Positions 1-16,353 of a stretch of DNA of 64,000 nucleotides are shown in pieces. The notes under the pieces were generated by a model that did not search any database, was not told the origin of the DNA, and saw only the letters and a program-made list of their open reading frames with translations. This DNA comes from Epinephelus fuscoguttatus (taxonomy: Eukaryota; Chordata; Actinopteri; Perciformes; Serranidae): contig NC_064771.1 in the NCBI RefSeq assembly GCF_011397635.1, positions 17,051,379-17,115,378 on the forward strand, read 5' to 3'. The translations under genes and the position numbers were made by a program. The first letter of the stretch is position 1; every line of letters starts with the position of its first letter.

Positions 1-5292
<5,292 letters not shown>

Positions 5293-7165
5293 AAGGATCC
5301 CCACCCCGCAACCTCTCATCTCTCCATCATCAACACAAAGCCTGGACAACACGAGGCTATAGAGAACAGATCACCCCTTGCCTGGATATGTACTTTACAC
5401 AAGCGGGAAAAGCCACACTACGGACTACCAAACGGGAGCCATGTATCTGGGTCTGCCTCTAACTCCCAACATTTTATCTTTGCTGTAAAACTTCCCGCCC
5501 CTACTTTCCGAGGCTCGGCATTCATGGCCTGCTGCTCCCTTTAAAATCCCCTTCATTCTGCTCTTTCTCTCTCAACTCCCTCTTTCTTTCCGTCTTGCTG
5601 TATCTAGTCTCTCAAGCCTGACTCCCTTCTTTACTCTAAATAAGGGGCCATGTTCTCAGGTCTCTCTACTTTCTCCCTCTGTCTCTACTCTCTTCTTTCT
5701 CTGAGTGCCACAATCCTTGGAAAGCATCAGCATTGCACTCCAGTTTTTCACACAAACCACCAATATTACAAAAAATATTACACATGGTGGTTAAATAAAT
5801 GTAGACGTTGGCCTTTTATTTGGCATTACTCCAGTATTTCTTAGTCATTTTTTCATTAAACATTAGAGCGTTTGCCACTTCATAATGTACATTTGCTGAA
5901 GTGGTTCCTAAAATGCCAAAAACCTTTTCTCAACGAGGGGGACTTGTTTGTATGCAAGATTTACATGATGATGACTGAAAAATAATTGTAGGGAGTCAAG
6001 TCCCTTCTCCGCCTCCAGGTGGTGCTCAAACATCCCCACCCATGTCACCATACTGTAAGATTTTGAGTAGATTGTTAGTTTCTTTTCTTTGCATATCAAT
6101 CACACCCCATAACAGACAATTAAAATAAGTTGAATGTATGCATAATGTACTCTTTAGGTTTAGGCTTGACCTACAGTAATTCAATCTTTTGTTTTTTATC
6201 AGGACAATATAAGGTTTTCATGAAAAGCGGCCTTGAACTGGATGCAGAAAATGAATGGAAATAACCGCTGCATTTAAAAAAAAAACGTTTTCACATTGCT
6301 GGATATTAATTGAAAGTGTTTGACTATTGATAGATGACATCAGCTGTTTGGGATGATGCTTAAAAACCTGCTTTGGAGAATGGTCTGTGCTGTCTGTGTC
6401 CGTTATAGAAACAGAAAACTGTGCTTGGACGTCTTGTTTGGCTCGTGCTGTCTGCCTGGATTGACAGTGGATGCTCACATCAAGCATGAAGTGGATTTTC
6501 TTTTCCTTCGCAAAAGGCAAGGTTGTCTCACCTTTTTGCTGTTCATGTTACGCACCTTCTCCTCACAGAGTCACAGTTACAAAGATTGCAACAGCTTCTG
6601 TAAAACAATCATCGGTGTGAAGTTTGTGTCTCGTCGCAGGGATCTGAGGTTCACTAGCATGACAGCACCAACCTCCTCAGTGTTAGAAATGCTGGAAGAG
6701 TCACGACCATCTTATCTCATCCATACCTCAGTCCGAGTTCACTGGCTTTCTCTTCGAAACACTTTTTCATTTCGGCGCTATTAGTTTACAGTTTGTTTTT
6801 CATGCGAATGTGTCTGTGGTGAATTAGGCCTGTCGGTGGTTCATGTCGGGGTGCAGGCAGTGTAAATAATTTGCTCGTGTATCTCAGATTTTATTTCTTG
6901 ACAACATAGGGTTCTTTTTTTTCTTGAGAAATCCTAGAGCTTGAGAAACTGTATTAAATGTAGATATGTTGATAACATAAATGCCTGGTTCCGTTTTCAT
7001 TTGTCCCCATTAAACCGTGAACTTTGAGTTTGTTTGTTGTTTTTGTGACGCTGCATTATCATTAAAGAGACACCAAGTATGACGACGTCTGCACCGCTGC
7101 TCATTAGAAATCTGTGAACAGGAATCAAATGGTTTCAAATTAATAAAAATTATTGCAGCTGTACC
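5293..7165 (+). other. Probable stub1 3' UTR
   Basis: This AT-rich sequence follows the stub1 stop and shows no recognisable repeat. Possible poly(A) signals are ATTAAA near 5857, 7009 and 7061, and AATAAA at 7142-7147. The exact 3' end cannot be fixed from sequence. A 143-aa open frame at 6353-6784 has no recognisable family and is treated as chance. Confidence 0.5.
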
Positions 7166-7247
7166 ACAAAGTGTATGTGACGGGAGCCCTGCAATATCTC
7201 ATAATTTGGTAAAACTGAGATTAGTTATTTGACTTGAAATCTTCGCT

Positions 7248-7978
7248 CACCAGCCACTGTATTAGGTACACCTGTTCCACTGCCAATCATGTGGCTGCAA
7301 CTCAGTGCATTTAGGCATGTAGACATGGTCAAAACGACCCGCTGAAGTTCAAACCGAGCATCAGAATGAGGAAGTAAGCTGAGTCAAGTGACTTTGAACA
7401 TGACATGGTTGTTGATGCCAGATGAGCTGATCTGTCAGAAATTGCTGATCTACTGGGATTTTCACACACAACCATCTCTAGGGTTTACAGAGGATGGTCC
7501 GAAAAAGAGCAATTATCCAGTGAGAAAATGCCTTGTTGATGCCAGAGGTCAGAGGAGAATGGCCAGACTGGTTCAAGATGATAGAAAAGCAACAGTGACT
7601 CAAATAACCATTCATTACAACCAAGGTCTGCAGAAGACCATCTCTGAACCAACAAAACGTCCAACCTTGAAGCAGATGGGCTACAGCAGCAGAAGACCAC
7701 ACCAGGTGCCACTCCTGTCAGCTAACAACAGGAAACTGAGGCTACAGTTCACACAGGCTCACCAAAACTGGACAATAGCAGATTGGAAAAACGTTGCCTG
7801 GTCTGATGAGTCTGGATTTCTGCTGCCACATTCAGATGGTAGGGTCAGAATTTGGTGTAAACAACATGAAAGCATGGATCCATCCTGCCTTATATCAACG
7901 GTTCAGGCTGGTGGTGGTGGTGGTGTAATGGTGTGGGGGATATTTTCTTGGCACACTTTGGGCCCCTTAGAACCAACT
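7248..7978 (+). pseudogene. Tc1/mariner-type transposon remnant, 5' part with broken transposase
   Basis: The left end reads CACCAGCCACTGTATTAGGTACACC, like the terminal inverted repeat of a common fish Tc1-like element. An open frame from 7388 carries recognisable Tc1 transposase text, including QRRMARLVQDDRKATVTQIT, SRRPHQVPLLSANNRKLRL, WKNVAWSDESGF and VMVWGIFS. WSDESGF holds the second Asp of the DDE triad. Sequence identity to the family stops near 7978, just after the segment reading GPLEP. The last third of the transposase, with the final catalytic Glu, and the right terminal repeat are absent. The N-terminal helix-turn-helix part also looks deleted compared with the family. It is a dead fragment. 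Confidence 0.85.
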
Positions 7979-7984
7979 GCAGTT

Positions 7985-8162
7985 GCGATTTGGGTGAACT
8001 GACCCTTTAAGATTCCCATGCAACTACAAAAACTGCAGAATTCTGTCACAACACTAACATCTGATGTGAACACTGCGTACGTCTACCATGAGATATGCAT
8101 ACACATGCACTTGAGGAAGACTACAGTCTCCTCATCACACCACATGTACACCACATTTACAA
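7985..8162. other. Short repeat-like spacer after the Tc1 remnant
   Basis: It contains 'gggtgaactgaccctttaa', a phrase that recurs as 'gggtgaactggccctttaaa' near 42586. This suggests a dispersed-repeat end. No gene is seen. Confidence 0.4.
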
Positions 8163-8385
8163 TATCTACAGGTGGAGGTGGTGGCTGCAGGTTGATGGCA
8201 GAGACTGGAGATGGAGATTTGTCCACAGCTGTCTGCAAGAACCTGCAGGTGGAGGTGGCAGTGGTGCCGGCTGCTGACAGAGGCTAGTGTTGGAGGTTTA
8301 GCCAAGCTGTCTGTCAGAATCTGCAGGTGGAGGCAGCAACTGCAGGTTGCTGACAGGGGCTGTAGATGGAGGAGATGCTTTCACT
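8163..8385. repeat. Tandem repeat, about 77-bp unit, about three copies
   Basis: Unit starts at 8163, 8240 and 8318 share '(c)tgcaggtggaggtgg' followed by 'gctgacagaggc'-like and 'agctgtctg(c/t)' phrases. Spacing is 77-78 bp. The copies have diverged, and the last is partial. Confidence 0.65.
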
Positions 8386-8985
8386 GGTCTCGCACGTAGG
8401 CGCGCACATGTGACCGCGGTGCACAGAGAGGCAGTTGGAGCTACAGGCTACAATAAGGCTAAAAACAGAGTTCAAATGACGTTTTTCCAAACAACTTTTA
8501 ATGTTGGGGCTTCAAAACACTTGGATCACTATGGATGAGCACCCAAAAATGAAAATTGAGCCATTATCTACTCACCCATATGCCGAGGGAGGCTCAGGTG
8601 AAGTTTTAGAGTCCTCACATCACTTGCGGAGATCCCAGGGGAGAGTGGGTAGCAGCACAACTCCACCTAATGGAGGCTTACGGCGCCCCAGATTCAAACG
8701 TCCAAAAACACATCATTGAAACCACAAAATATCTCCATACTGCTCGTCCGTGGTGATCCAAGTGTCCTGACGCCCCAACATTAAAAGTTCTTTGGAAAAA
8801 CATCATTTGAACTCTGTTTTTAGCCTCATTGTAGCCTGTAGCTCTAACTGCCTCTCTGTACACTGCGCTCACATGTGTGTGCTTGCACGAGACTGTGAGA
8901 CGTGGGCACCACATTCATGTGTGTTCACATGCTTTCGCTGGTCTTGCACGCAAGCGCGCACATGTGAATGCGGTGCACGGAGACA
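8380..8985. mobile_element. Fold-back (long inverted repeat) element
   Basis: The arm at 8380-8529 is the reverse complement of 8753-8897, with phrases such as 'aaacagagttcaaatga' in one and 'tcatttgaactctgttt' in the other. About 220 bp of spacer separates them. The first 50 bp of the left arm recur again in direct orientation at 8931-8985. No transposase is seen. Probably a rearranged non-autonomous DNA transposon. Confidence 0.7.
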
Positions 8986-8989
8986 AAAA

Positions 8990-9500
8990 AAAGACAAAAT
9001 GGCAGAAAAAAATCCCAAAATGATGCTAAAGAGAAAATTACCTCAGCTAGACATAACATGACTTAAAAAGACACATCATGACCTCAAAGAGACACAAATG
9101 TCCTTAAGAGACACACAACGGCCAAAAAAGATGCAAAACAACACAAAACGATCTCAAAGACACACAAGTTGACCTCAGAGAGATGTAACATGACTTAAAA
9201 AGACACAACATGACCTCAAAGAGACACAAATGTCCTTAAAGGACACACAACGGCCAATAAAGACATAAAACAACCAAAAATGACCCAAAATGATCTCAAA
9301 GACAAACAAAATGACCTCAAAAAAGACAAAATTGCGGAAAAAAATCACAAAATGACCCTAAAGAGAAAAGTACTTCAGCCAGACACAACATGACCTCAAA
9401 GAGACACAAAATGTACTTTAAGGGACACACAACAGTCAAAAAAGATGCAAAACAACACAAAATGACCTCAAAGACACACAAGATGACCTCAGTGAGATGC
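8990..9500. repeat. Degenerate tandem repeat of 'gacctcaaagagacaca' type
   Basis: Many imperfect copies of a unit of about 18-36 bp occur, built on 'aca-tgacctcaaagagacacaaa' with variants 'cctta' for 'cctca'. A larger period is visible: the segment at 9060-9175 resembles 9183-9300 and 9370-9490. Non-coding. Confidence 0.75.
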
Positions 9501-10591
9501 GTATCATGACCCTGTGTAGGAGAGCTAGTGGGGCCTTTTGCGTATCTGTGCCCGGGGCCCTTTGTCTCATAATCTGCCCATGCATACAGTAGACATAGCT
9601 GGTAGTATAGTAGTCTTTTACAGAGGGACATTTTTGCCAAATATTCAACAACATGCCAATTTTACACTCTCTTGCTGAATGAGAAAAAGCCAGCATCATA
9701 TCAGCATTTTATTTCTAGAAAAATCTCCATGATACACACCTCTCTGTTGCTCTCACAGTATGATGACCTAATATTTAAATGACGTTTTGTGTAAAATTCT
9801 TATAAATGAAAAACATCCTTAATATTGAGAAAAATGTTGAATTATGAGCGTATTCAAATAATAAGGCTTCAATGCTTGTGTCACTGCTTGCAGCACCGAT
9901 GGCCTATATCACCAAGAAGTTCGAAAATACATAACTTAGCTATATTTTTGTTAGCATGTTTATGCTGGGCTGTTTGTTGGACAGATAAAACAGACAGTTG
10001 GTGGTGGCTTTGGATTTACCTATTTAAACTTGGTAACAGTCAAACGTCAGTCTAATTTGATTCATTTACACTAAAATAGTACTGATGTGGGCAAACTATT
10101 GCGATATTGGTGATACTTTGCCTACATCAGTACATTTTTTGTAAAGTCTGAACAGTGAAACACATAGAAAACAACGTGGGCTTTAAGAAAGTGTCAAAAT
10201 CTCTCGTCTACCTTGAAAGAGTCCGTTTGTGAGTCACAGCAGGTCTTAAGATGAGGTCCAGGGGCAAAAGGTCTCAGTTTATGGTTGGTTTGTCAAAAAA
10301 ATCGTCGACCGCAAGTTGAGATGCTGCTTCTCTCTCCAATGCAAAGTTTGTTCTGATTGAAATGTTTAAATGTGTGAAAAGATGCACCTAGAGACCACAT
10401 AGCAACCACGGAACCATCAGGTCCATAACAACACATCTGACCTCAGAGTTGTCATTACGTCCACACCGGCCTGTCCCCTACTGCAGGAACAATAGCATCT
10501 GTTAGTGTGTGGTGATTTATTAAACCGGCCTACACGATATAAATTGCGTATGCTTAAATTATTAAAATTATAATTATTATTATTAACTTTT

Positions 10592-10631
<40 letters not shown>

Positions 10632-11274
10632 GTTTTCCTCTCTCTGCATTCACGTTGATAGTTTTTTTTTTTTTCAATCAGTAGCCTCACTGAGAATCGG
10701 TTAAACTCAGCCGGCTTTTGGTTCTTCTTCATGTGGATATCACCATGTGAATTAATTCAGGTGTATTCATTAAACGCTTTCTAGTCAGCTCGAGGCTGTC
10801 CTCGTCTTAAACTCATATGACACTGGTTATATGGTGTATAGACACTGTTAGAAAACATGGTAAAACATGGGATAAATGCAACTGAGTGAAAATAGCAATT
10901 TTTCAAAAATCATTATATATACAAAAAAAGTTATTAGTTTTGGGTTTCGCTGGGTGCTCCCTGCCTTTTTCAGCAGTTTTCAATAAAGGCGCTCTGCACT
11001 TTTACGCACGGCTAGTGACACTGTGGAGGACAGCCATATATGCGTGCCGGCGCCTGGAGGAGGACGGTAGCTTTACTTTTAATGGAGACCTCCACCAGAT
11101 GGTCCAGATTCTGACCCAGAGTGGAATCTTGAAGGGTTGGTTGGTATCAGAAGAATGATGTACAGCTTTACCGGGTTTCTGAGATGAATGCGTGAAACGC
11201 AGATTTCAGCGCCAGTATATTATTGCCATTTGTTGCGAATGAAATGCTGACCAGCTGCGCTGTGATGCAGGGCC
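9501..11274. other. Intergenic, no gene seen
   Basis: It contains a (TG)n microsatellite at 10593-10628 and AT-rich sequence. Open frames at 9825-10055 and 10886-11158 have no recognisable domain. The second includes 'RRLEEDGSFTFNGDLHQM', which I cannot place. Confidence 0.5.
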
Positions 11275-11560
11275 GTAATCACCTATTTAAAAATGGGGGG
11301 ACCACCGGTAACCCCCTCAGGTGAAATTTTAGAAACTTAACAGCTAAACTGACCATTTTACAGCAATTTGAAGGAAAACTCTTGGATCAGGACTTTTCAG
11401 AGTTTAGATGGCTGAGTGCCATTTTAAGGAGCCAGCATATGATTGAGGGATGCATAGGAGAAGTGAACACTGTGACTTTATTATGGGTTTTTTAGGCATG
11501 ACATACTGAACTATGCTTTTTTTATAGAAATTGTTTTTAACTTTTTATGACGTTTCACAA
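11275..11560 (+). repeat. Dispersed repeat related to the flank of the large minisatellite
   Basis: It shares 'attttagaaactta', 'ctgaccattttaa/ca', 'cagcat(a/g)t(g/a)attgaggg' and 'gactttatt' in the same order with 21072-21320. It ends in 'ggcatgacatactgaactatg', a single unexpanded relative of the minisatellite unit. Confidence 0.55.
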
Positions 11561-11961
11561 CTGACAGTGATATACGTATGAAACACTCATATTATTTTTT
11601 TTTCCATTTTTAAAGCATTTTAAAGTATTGAAATACATCGTAAATAGTGTACAATTGACCTCAAAGTAAGTAAGAAAGTATACAAAAGTATTGCGTGTGT
11701 TGTTACAGTTGCTCCTGCATGTGGGGGCAAATGTAACGTTTGACTTCTACTGTTTCAATAATGTGACTCGCATGGCTTTCAGAGACCTGTGTTCAAATAC
11801 TGATGCTTGGTCAGTGGTCTTCGGTGTCTCATACTGAAATATTGGAGGCATACTTTTTCTTTTTACTTATAGTATGTACTGCAGCTGCCCCTAAAAAGTG
11901 GGTATTGTTGCGTGCAGTATGCACACAATCGAGACATACAACTGTCTCATAACCTTACGCA

Positions 11962-12417
11962 CTAAACTTTGCCAAGAGGTTCAGCGCGGACTATCAGAGG
12001 AGCTGGTGTAGGAGTAATAACAGCAGAGTCTTGTTCTCTGATAGGTTCAGTGTCCTCCTCCAGAGCAGACTCCTCATTCACACTTCCAGCAGAAGTGGTT
12101 TCGACCTCTGTACCATCCATCATGTCTGCTGGCTGGTTGTAGTCCTGGTTGGTGTCCATATCAACAGTCACTTCTGTGAGAGTCTGAGGCTGAAACAGTG
12201 CACAGATCTCTCCTGCTGCAACATCAGCGATGGTGTACAGCATTTCTGCTCCAAAGCATTTAGGCTTGTTCGCCAGGTCGTCCTGTCTAACTTTCTCCAG
12301 GATACACGGGACCATGTTGTCTCTGGTGACCTGAACAAGCAAAGTGGACAGAGCAGCAAAGACAAGGTCCACAGTGGCTTTTGTGACTCCAACAGCTGTT
12401 TTGCTGAGCTGCTAGGA
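11962..12417 (-). CDS. Unassigned minus-strand open frame, possible terminal exon or gene relic
   Basis: Read on the minus strand, a frame opens just after a splice-acceptor-like pyrimidine tract ending ctcctagcag (about 12415-12440). It continues QLSKTAVGVTKATVDLVFAA... for about 147 codons to a TAG beside 11962. There is no in-frame ATG near the start, so it would have to be an internal or terminal exon. The N-terminal half looks like an amphipathic helical protein (DLVFAALSTLLVQVTRDN, ILEKVRQDDL). The C-terminal half is acidic and rich in Thr, Glu and Pro. I do not recognise the family, and no upstream exon was identified. It could be an exon of an antisense gene, a retrocopy or a pseudogene. 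The 206-aa + strand frame opposite looks like a shadow. Confidence 0.35.
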
Positions 12418-12700
12418 GGGCATGTTGAAGGAGGTCGGTCAGGGGCCCTTGGAATTGTCCTAATTTTTCCCTCCTATAGGCAGCACTACATACACACACA
12501 TAGGTGCAATGGGGTGTGTTTGCATCAGTCACATGTAAATGGACAGCGTCACCCAGCCCTCACACACCAGGCCTATTGTCAGAGCATTCGATGGGCAGCT
12601 GACGTCATGGCCCGTGCCAGGAGGGAAGAGGACTGGGCACGGGGGCATTAGCAAGTGGGACTGAGTTAGCAACATCAAGGGACAACAAAACAACAACAAA

Positions 12701-15505
12701 ATGGTAAGAAAATCTGTTTGCTAAGAATAATAATTGGACTCTGATGTGACTTGTGTGTTCAGATGGATTTCTGTGTGTTTGCAGAGAGTCAGTGCTGTGA
12801 GGTTTGCTGTGGTCGTACTTGGTGTCTTAGGATGGTCTCTGACATTCTCCTCAGCCACACAAGGTACGCATCTAACAGAATCTCATCACCTTCAGATGTA
12901 TACCACATGTAGTGCAGTGGTGGAATGTAACTAAGTACTGTACAAATACTCAAGTACAGTATTTAAGAACAAATTTGAGATACTTATACTTTACTCAGTT
13001 ATTTGAGCCTCATATAAATGTAATGTTATATGGTGCAATACCTTTCCAAGTTATCTGATGAAATTACAGCTCCTACAGAAAAAAAGTTACACATGCCAAA
13101 TCCTGGTCCGAGGTAAAAGCTCCTATTGACTCTCTTTTTATAGGTACAGTCTTCTGACGCTCACTGAGTGTAACATCTTTCACAATGCTTGTATAATGTG
13201 TAATATCGTATTTAGGCTCAACAACAGACTCTGTGACCTTATTCCAACTGAGTCTTCCTCTCACACATGAGACTAGAAAACAGCATCTTACAAAGGGCAA
13301 AAAAACGTTAATGTACAAGCTTTAGTGTGGTGTGCAGAGGTCCACAGGTGTCCACAGGTGTCCACAGGTGTGAAATGAGATGATAACAATGTTAAAGTGT
13401 CATTATCTGTCTGTCTTCAAAAATAGCCTTAAGCAGCAGTTACTACAAAAATTGTTAAAGCATGACCACTCTAAACTGCTGGGGACTTCTCAACTAGTGA
13501 GAACCCTTCAAAGTAAAAGCTTTGTGCTGGAAATTCACTGTACTTAAAAATAAAGTGTGTTTTTTACAGACTTGACACATTTGCGAGTCACTTGTGGTCA
13601 CTGTTAATTTTGAAAGCCATTTTAGATTTAGTCTTAGTCTTGAGACCAAAATGATTATTAGCTTTGGTCACATTTAAGTCATTTTTATCCGTCACAGTTT
13701 TAGTCAAGTTTTAGTTGATGAAAATTCAAAACAAAAAAAATTCATGACATTTTAGTCATTATGTTTTCTGTATGTTTTTTTGTTTTTTTTTAAATCTTTA
13801 AACTAATTCAGTGAGGCTAATTCATGTATCAGAAATCAGAATGAAGGTGACAGGTTGTATTAAAAATTTCATTTAGACATTTTTGCTAAAACTACAAAAA
13901 AATTCTACGCAGTTACAAACTTACATTTCTCCAACATCAATTGTTGACGCTGCTCCATCCAGTGTGAGTGTCTTTGCTGACTAGCAAAATATCCTGGTGT
14001 AGACTATTTACTGGAGTTTACCAGCCTGTCGCTCATGCAGTATTTGAAGATAATTATTAGCACAGCCGTTCTCCGCTTTCAATGTCTGATAGTCCAACAC
14101 GAACATTTTCGTCTCGTCATGTCTTGTCTCGTCTTGTCTCGTCTTGTCTTGCCTTGCCTCGTCAAATAAAAAAAGAACCATAGATTTCGTCTTAGTTTTT
14201 ATTATCAAGATCTATTTTTAGCCTCTTATCATCTTATTTTCATCGTAGAAAAATGGTTGTTGACAAAACATTTTCATCATAGCTTTTGTCAACGAAATTA
14301 ACACTGCTTGCAGTCCATTCAGAAAGGACCTGCAACCCATTTTGGATTGCAACCCATCAGTTGGGAACCACTGAATTAGGAAATACTCGTGTGAGGACGT
14401 TGGGACTTTATCATTGTAATATCACAGCATTTCACTCAGGCCAATGAGGTGTGACAGACTGTTCCTACAGACAAAAAGGACATTCCTTGCTTGAAGTATG
14501 GAGCAAGGAAAATATGTACAGAGTTACAAAGCCAACAAATCGCAAGGCTTTTAGATATGTTGCAGTATTTGCCATGTTCAGGCATTGAAATGAACAGTTT
14601 TGAAAAGTTTTAGACTTGAGCAGTGACCCCTAACCCATAGAGCAACGAAATATTGAACAAATATTGCATCGTGGGTTTGCACAGCAAGTTCAGGCATTTA
14701 ATTAAACAGTACAACATACTTTTACTTAAGTGAGGTTGTGAATGCAGGACTTTTACTTGTAGTGGAGTATTTTGACATTGTGGTATTGTTTTATTTCAGC
14801 AAAGGATCTGGATACTTCTTCCAACACTAATGTAGTTTAAATACTGAGGTTTGGTGTCTTATTAACCCTTTGTTCCCTGTTTGTGTTGCTCCAGTGGGCC
14901 TGACCGACAAAGTCCTGGTGTTCCCATACGAGACAGACTTCAGCTTCGTGGCTCTGATCCCGCAGAAGGAGATGGGGCTGAGGGCCTTCACTCTCTGCAT
15001 GCGTGTGGCCACTGAGCTGCCGGAAGAACGTCAGATCATCCTGTTCGCCTACCGCACAGCTGACTATGATGAGCTCAACGTGTGGCGTGAGAAGGACGGG
15101 CGCATCTCCTTCTACATGAGCGGTGACGGCACCTTCTTCCACCTGCCGCCCCTCACCACCTTCCGCACCAGCCTCTGCCTGACCTGGGAGTCTCGCACTG
15201 GCCTCACTGCTTTCTGGGTGGAAGGGAAACGCAGCACCTACCAGGTCTACAAACCCGGGCACACTATCCGTCCAAAAGGCACCGTCCTCTTGGGGCAGGA
15301 CCCAGACAAACATCTGGGGGGTTTAGAGGCTGTGCAGAGCTTTGTTGGGGAGATGACTGATCTGAATATGTGGGACTTTGTGCTCTCCAGGAGCATGATC
15401 CAGGCCTGGCACTACGGGCACAAGGTCCCCAAGGGCAACATCTTTGACTGGGGCACCATGGAGTACGAGCTGAACGGGAACGTGATGGTGGTGGATGATG
15501 ACTGA
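12701..15505 (+). CDS. Pentraxin, C-reactive protein / serum amyloid P type, complete, 3 exons
   Basis: The coding exons are 12701-12703 (ATG only, followed by gtaaga), 12785-12863 and 14895-15505, with phases 0 and 1. The spliced product is 230 aa, normal for a short pentraxin. Residues 1 to about 24 form a signal peptide (RVSAVRFAVVVLGVLGWS). The pentraxin fold begins at VGLTDKVLVFP. The two conserved Cys are in FTLCMRV and TSLCLTWES; the latter corresponds to the family signature HxCxSWxS with the His replaced by Ser. The calcium loop reads LGQDPDKHLGG where human CRP has LGQEQDSFGG, so ligand positions are only partly kept. NMWDFVLS is the conserved C-terminal strand. Family members are secreted, usually pentameric, calcium-dependent pattern-recognition proteins. 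The binding specificity of this one cannot be read from sequence. Confidence 0.9.
13505..13599 (+). repeat. Dispersed repeat, family B copy 1
   Basis: The text 'ggaaattcactgtactta' and 'gagtcacttgtg' recurs at 33900-33982 on the same strand. The family appears to continue after the nested element, at 14307-14375 (around 'cagttgggaaccactga'), and in the second copy near 33735 in 'ggttcccaactgg', though there the order and orientation differ. Confidence 0.55.
13600..14306. mobile_element. Nested MITE-like element with 'tgttaattt' ends
   Basis: It begins ctgttaattttgaaagcc and ends gtcaacgaaattaacactg, an inverted terminal pair. Internal text 'agtttta(g)tcaagttttagttgatgaaa' is typical of this common fish repeat. 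A pyrimidine-rich 'cgtcttgtct' tandem lies at 14106-14165. It interrupts a further dispersed repeat. Confidence 0.65.
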
Positions 15506-16353
15506 CTCGATGTGGAGTCGAATGCTGAGAGGGATGAGGCTTTAGATATCTGTGATGGACTCATACTGATATGCGTGATTGTCATACTTAGAGTCAGCAT
15601 TGTTTTATTTTAGGGCTCCTAAACTGCTCAGCCATAAGGGCCACAAGTTTAACCCTTTGAAACCTGGAGTGACATCACTTTTCTTGTGCTGCTTCAAGTA
15701 TTTAAACCTTTGAACCTAGAGCAAATTGGTGTGATTTCTTTCAAAAACACTGGGGTAAAAGGCATTAAGCAACTTGGTTAGAAATTTCCCATGAACTGCA
15801 AAAAAAAAAAAAAAAAAATAGAAAATTATTAAAAAATAGGGGGATAAAAAGTATAGTTACTATTATCATTACATTTTATAACATTTTAAAATTAATTTAC
15901 TCTTTCCAGGTTTTAAAGGGTTTTTTGTTTTGTTTTTTTTAATTTTCTTGTTTTTAATTTTCTCTTTTTACCAGTTTCTTGCTAGTTTTTTAGGTCATGT
16001 CTTTTTCATCACTCATTGCCTTCTTCTCATGTTTTCTAAAGAATCAAGCCGATTTGCTCAGGTTTTAAAGGGGTAATGTTGCATGAAAAGCCTCTTATTG
16101 ATTGGGTAAATAAAACAGAGTGGAGTAGTGTTTTTTGGGCTTTTTAGTATCCTCCTACATGTAACTTGTAGTTATTATGATCAGTTTCATCATTTCTTAA
16201 GTTTCACTAGTCTTCTTTGTATCTTAAAGCTTCACCTTTTGGTTGTTGTGAGAACGAATTTGCAATGGTGGACGAAATCATGATTTATTTCCCCTAACCT
16301 TAACTAAGAAATCCCTTTCTGGCAGAAAGCTCTTTAGGAAAACTTCTCCTTAA
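15506..16353 (+). other. Pentraxin 3' UTR and downstream DNA
   Basis: AT-rich sequence after the stop, with A- and T-tracts at about 15800-15820 and 15920-15960. An AATAAA-type signal occurs at about 16108 in 'gggtaaataaaacag'. No further gene is seen. Confidence 0.45.

Larger units (their letters stand above)
12915..14829. mobile_element. hAT-like element filling pentraxin intron 2, with target duplication
   Basis: The left end is CAGTGGTGGAATGTAACTAA and the right end is CTTCTTCCAACACTA, an imperfect inverted pair. Flanks are atgtagtg (12907-12914) and atgtagtt (14830-14837), matching at 7 of 8 bases. The 8-bp duplication and CAGTGGTGG ends fit a hAT-type non-autonomous element. Other repeats (13505-14380) sit inside it. 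It ends only about 65 bp before the exon 3 acceptor. Confidence 0.75.

Noticed and set aside
6353-6784. 143-aa open frame in the stub1 3' UTR
   Set aside because: No recognisable domain or splice context; composition fits chance in UTR sequence.
12031-12651. 206-aa + strand open frame
   Set aside because: It lies opposite the more coding-like minus-strand frame and has Cys/His/Ser-rich shadow composition.
14837-15313. 158-aa minus-strand frame over pentraxin exon 3
   Set aside because: Antisense shadow of the pentraxin coding exon.
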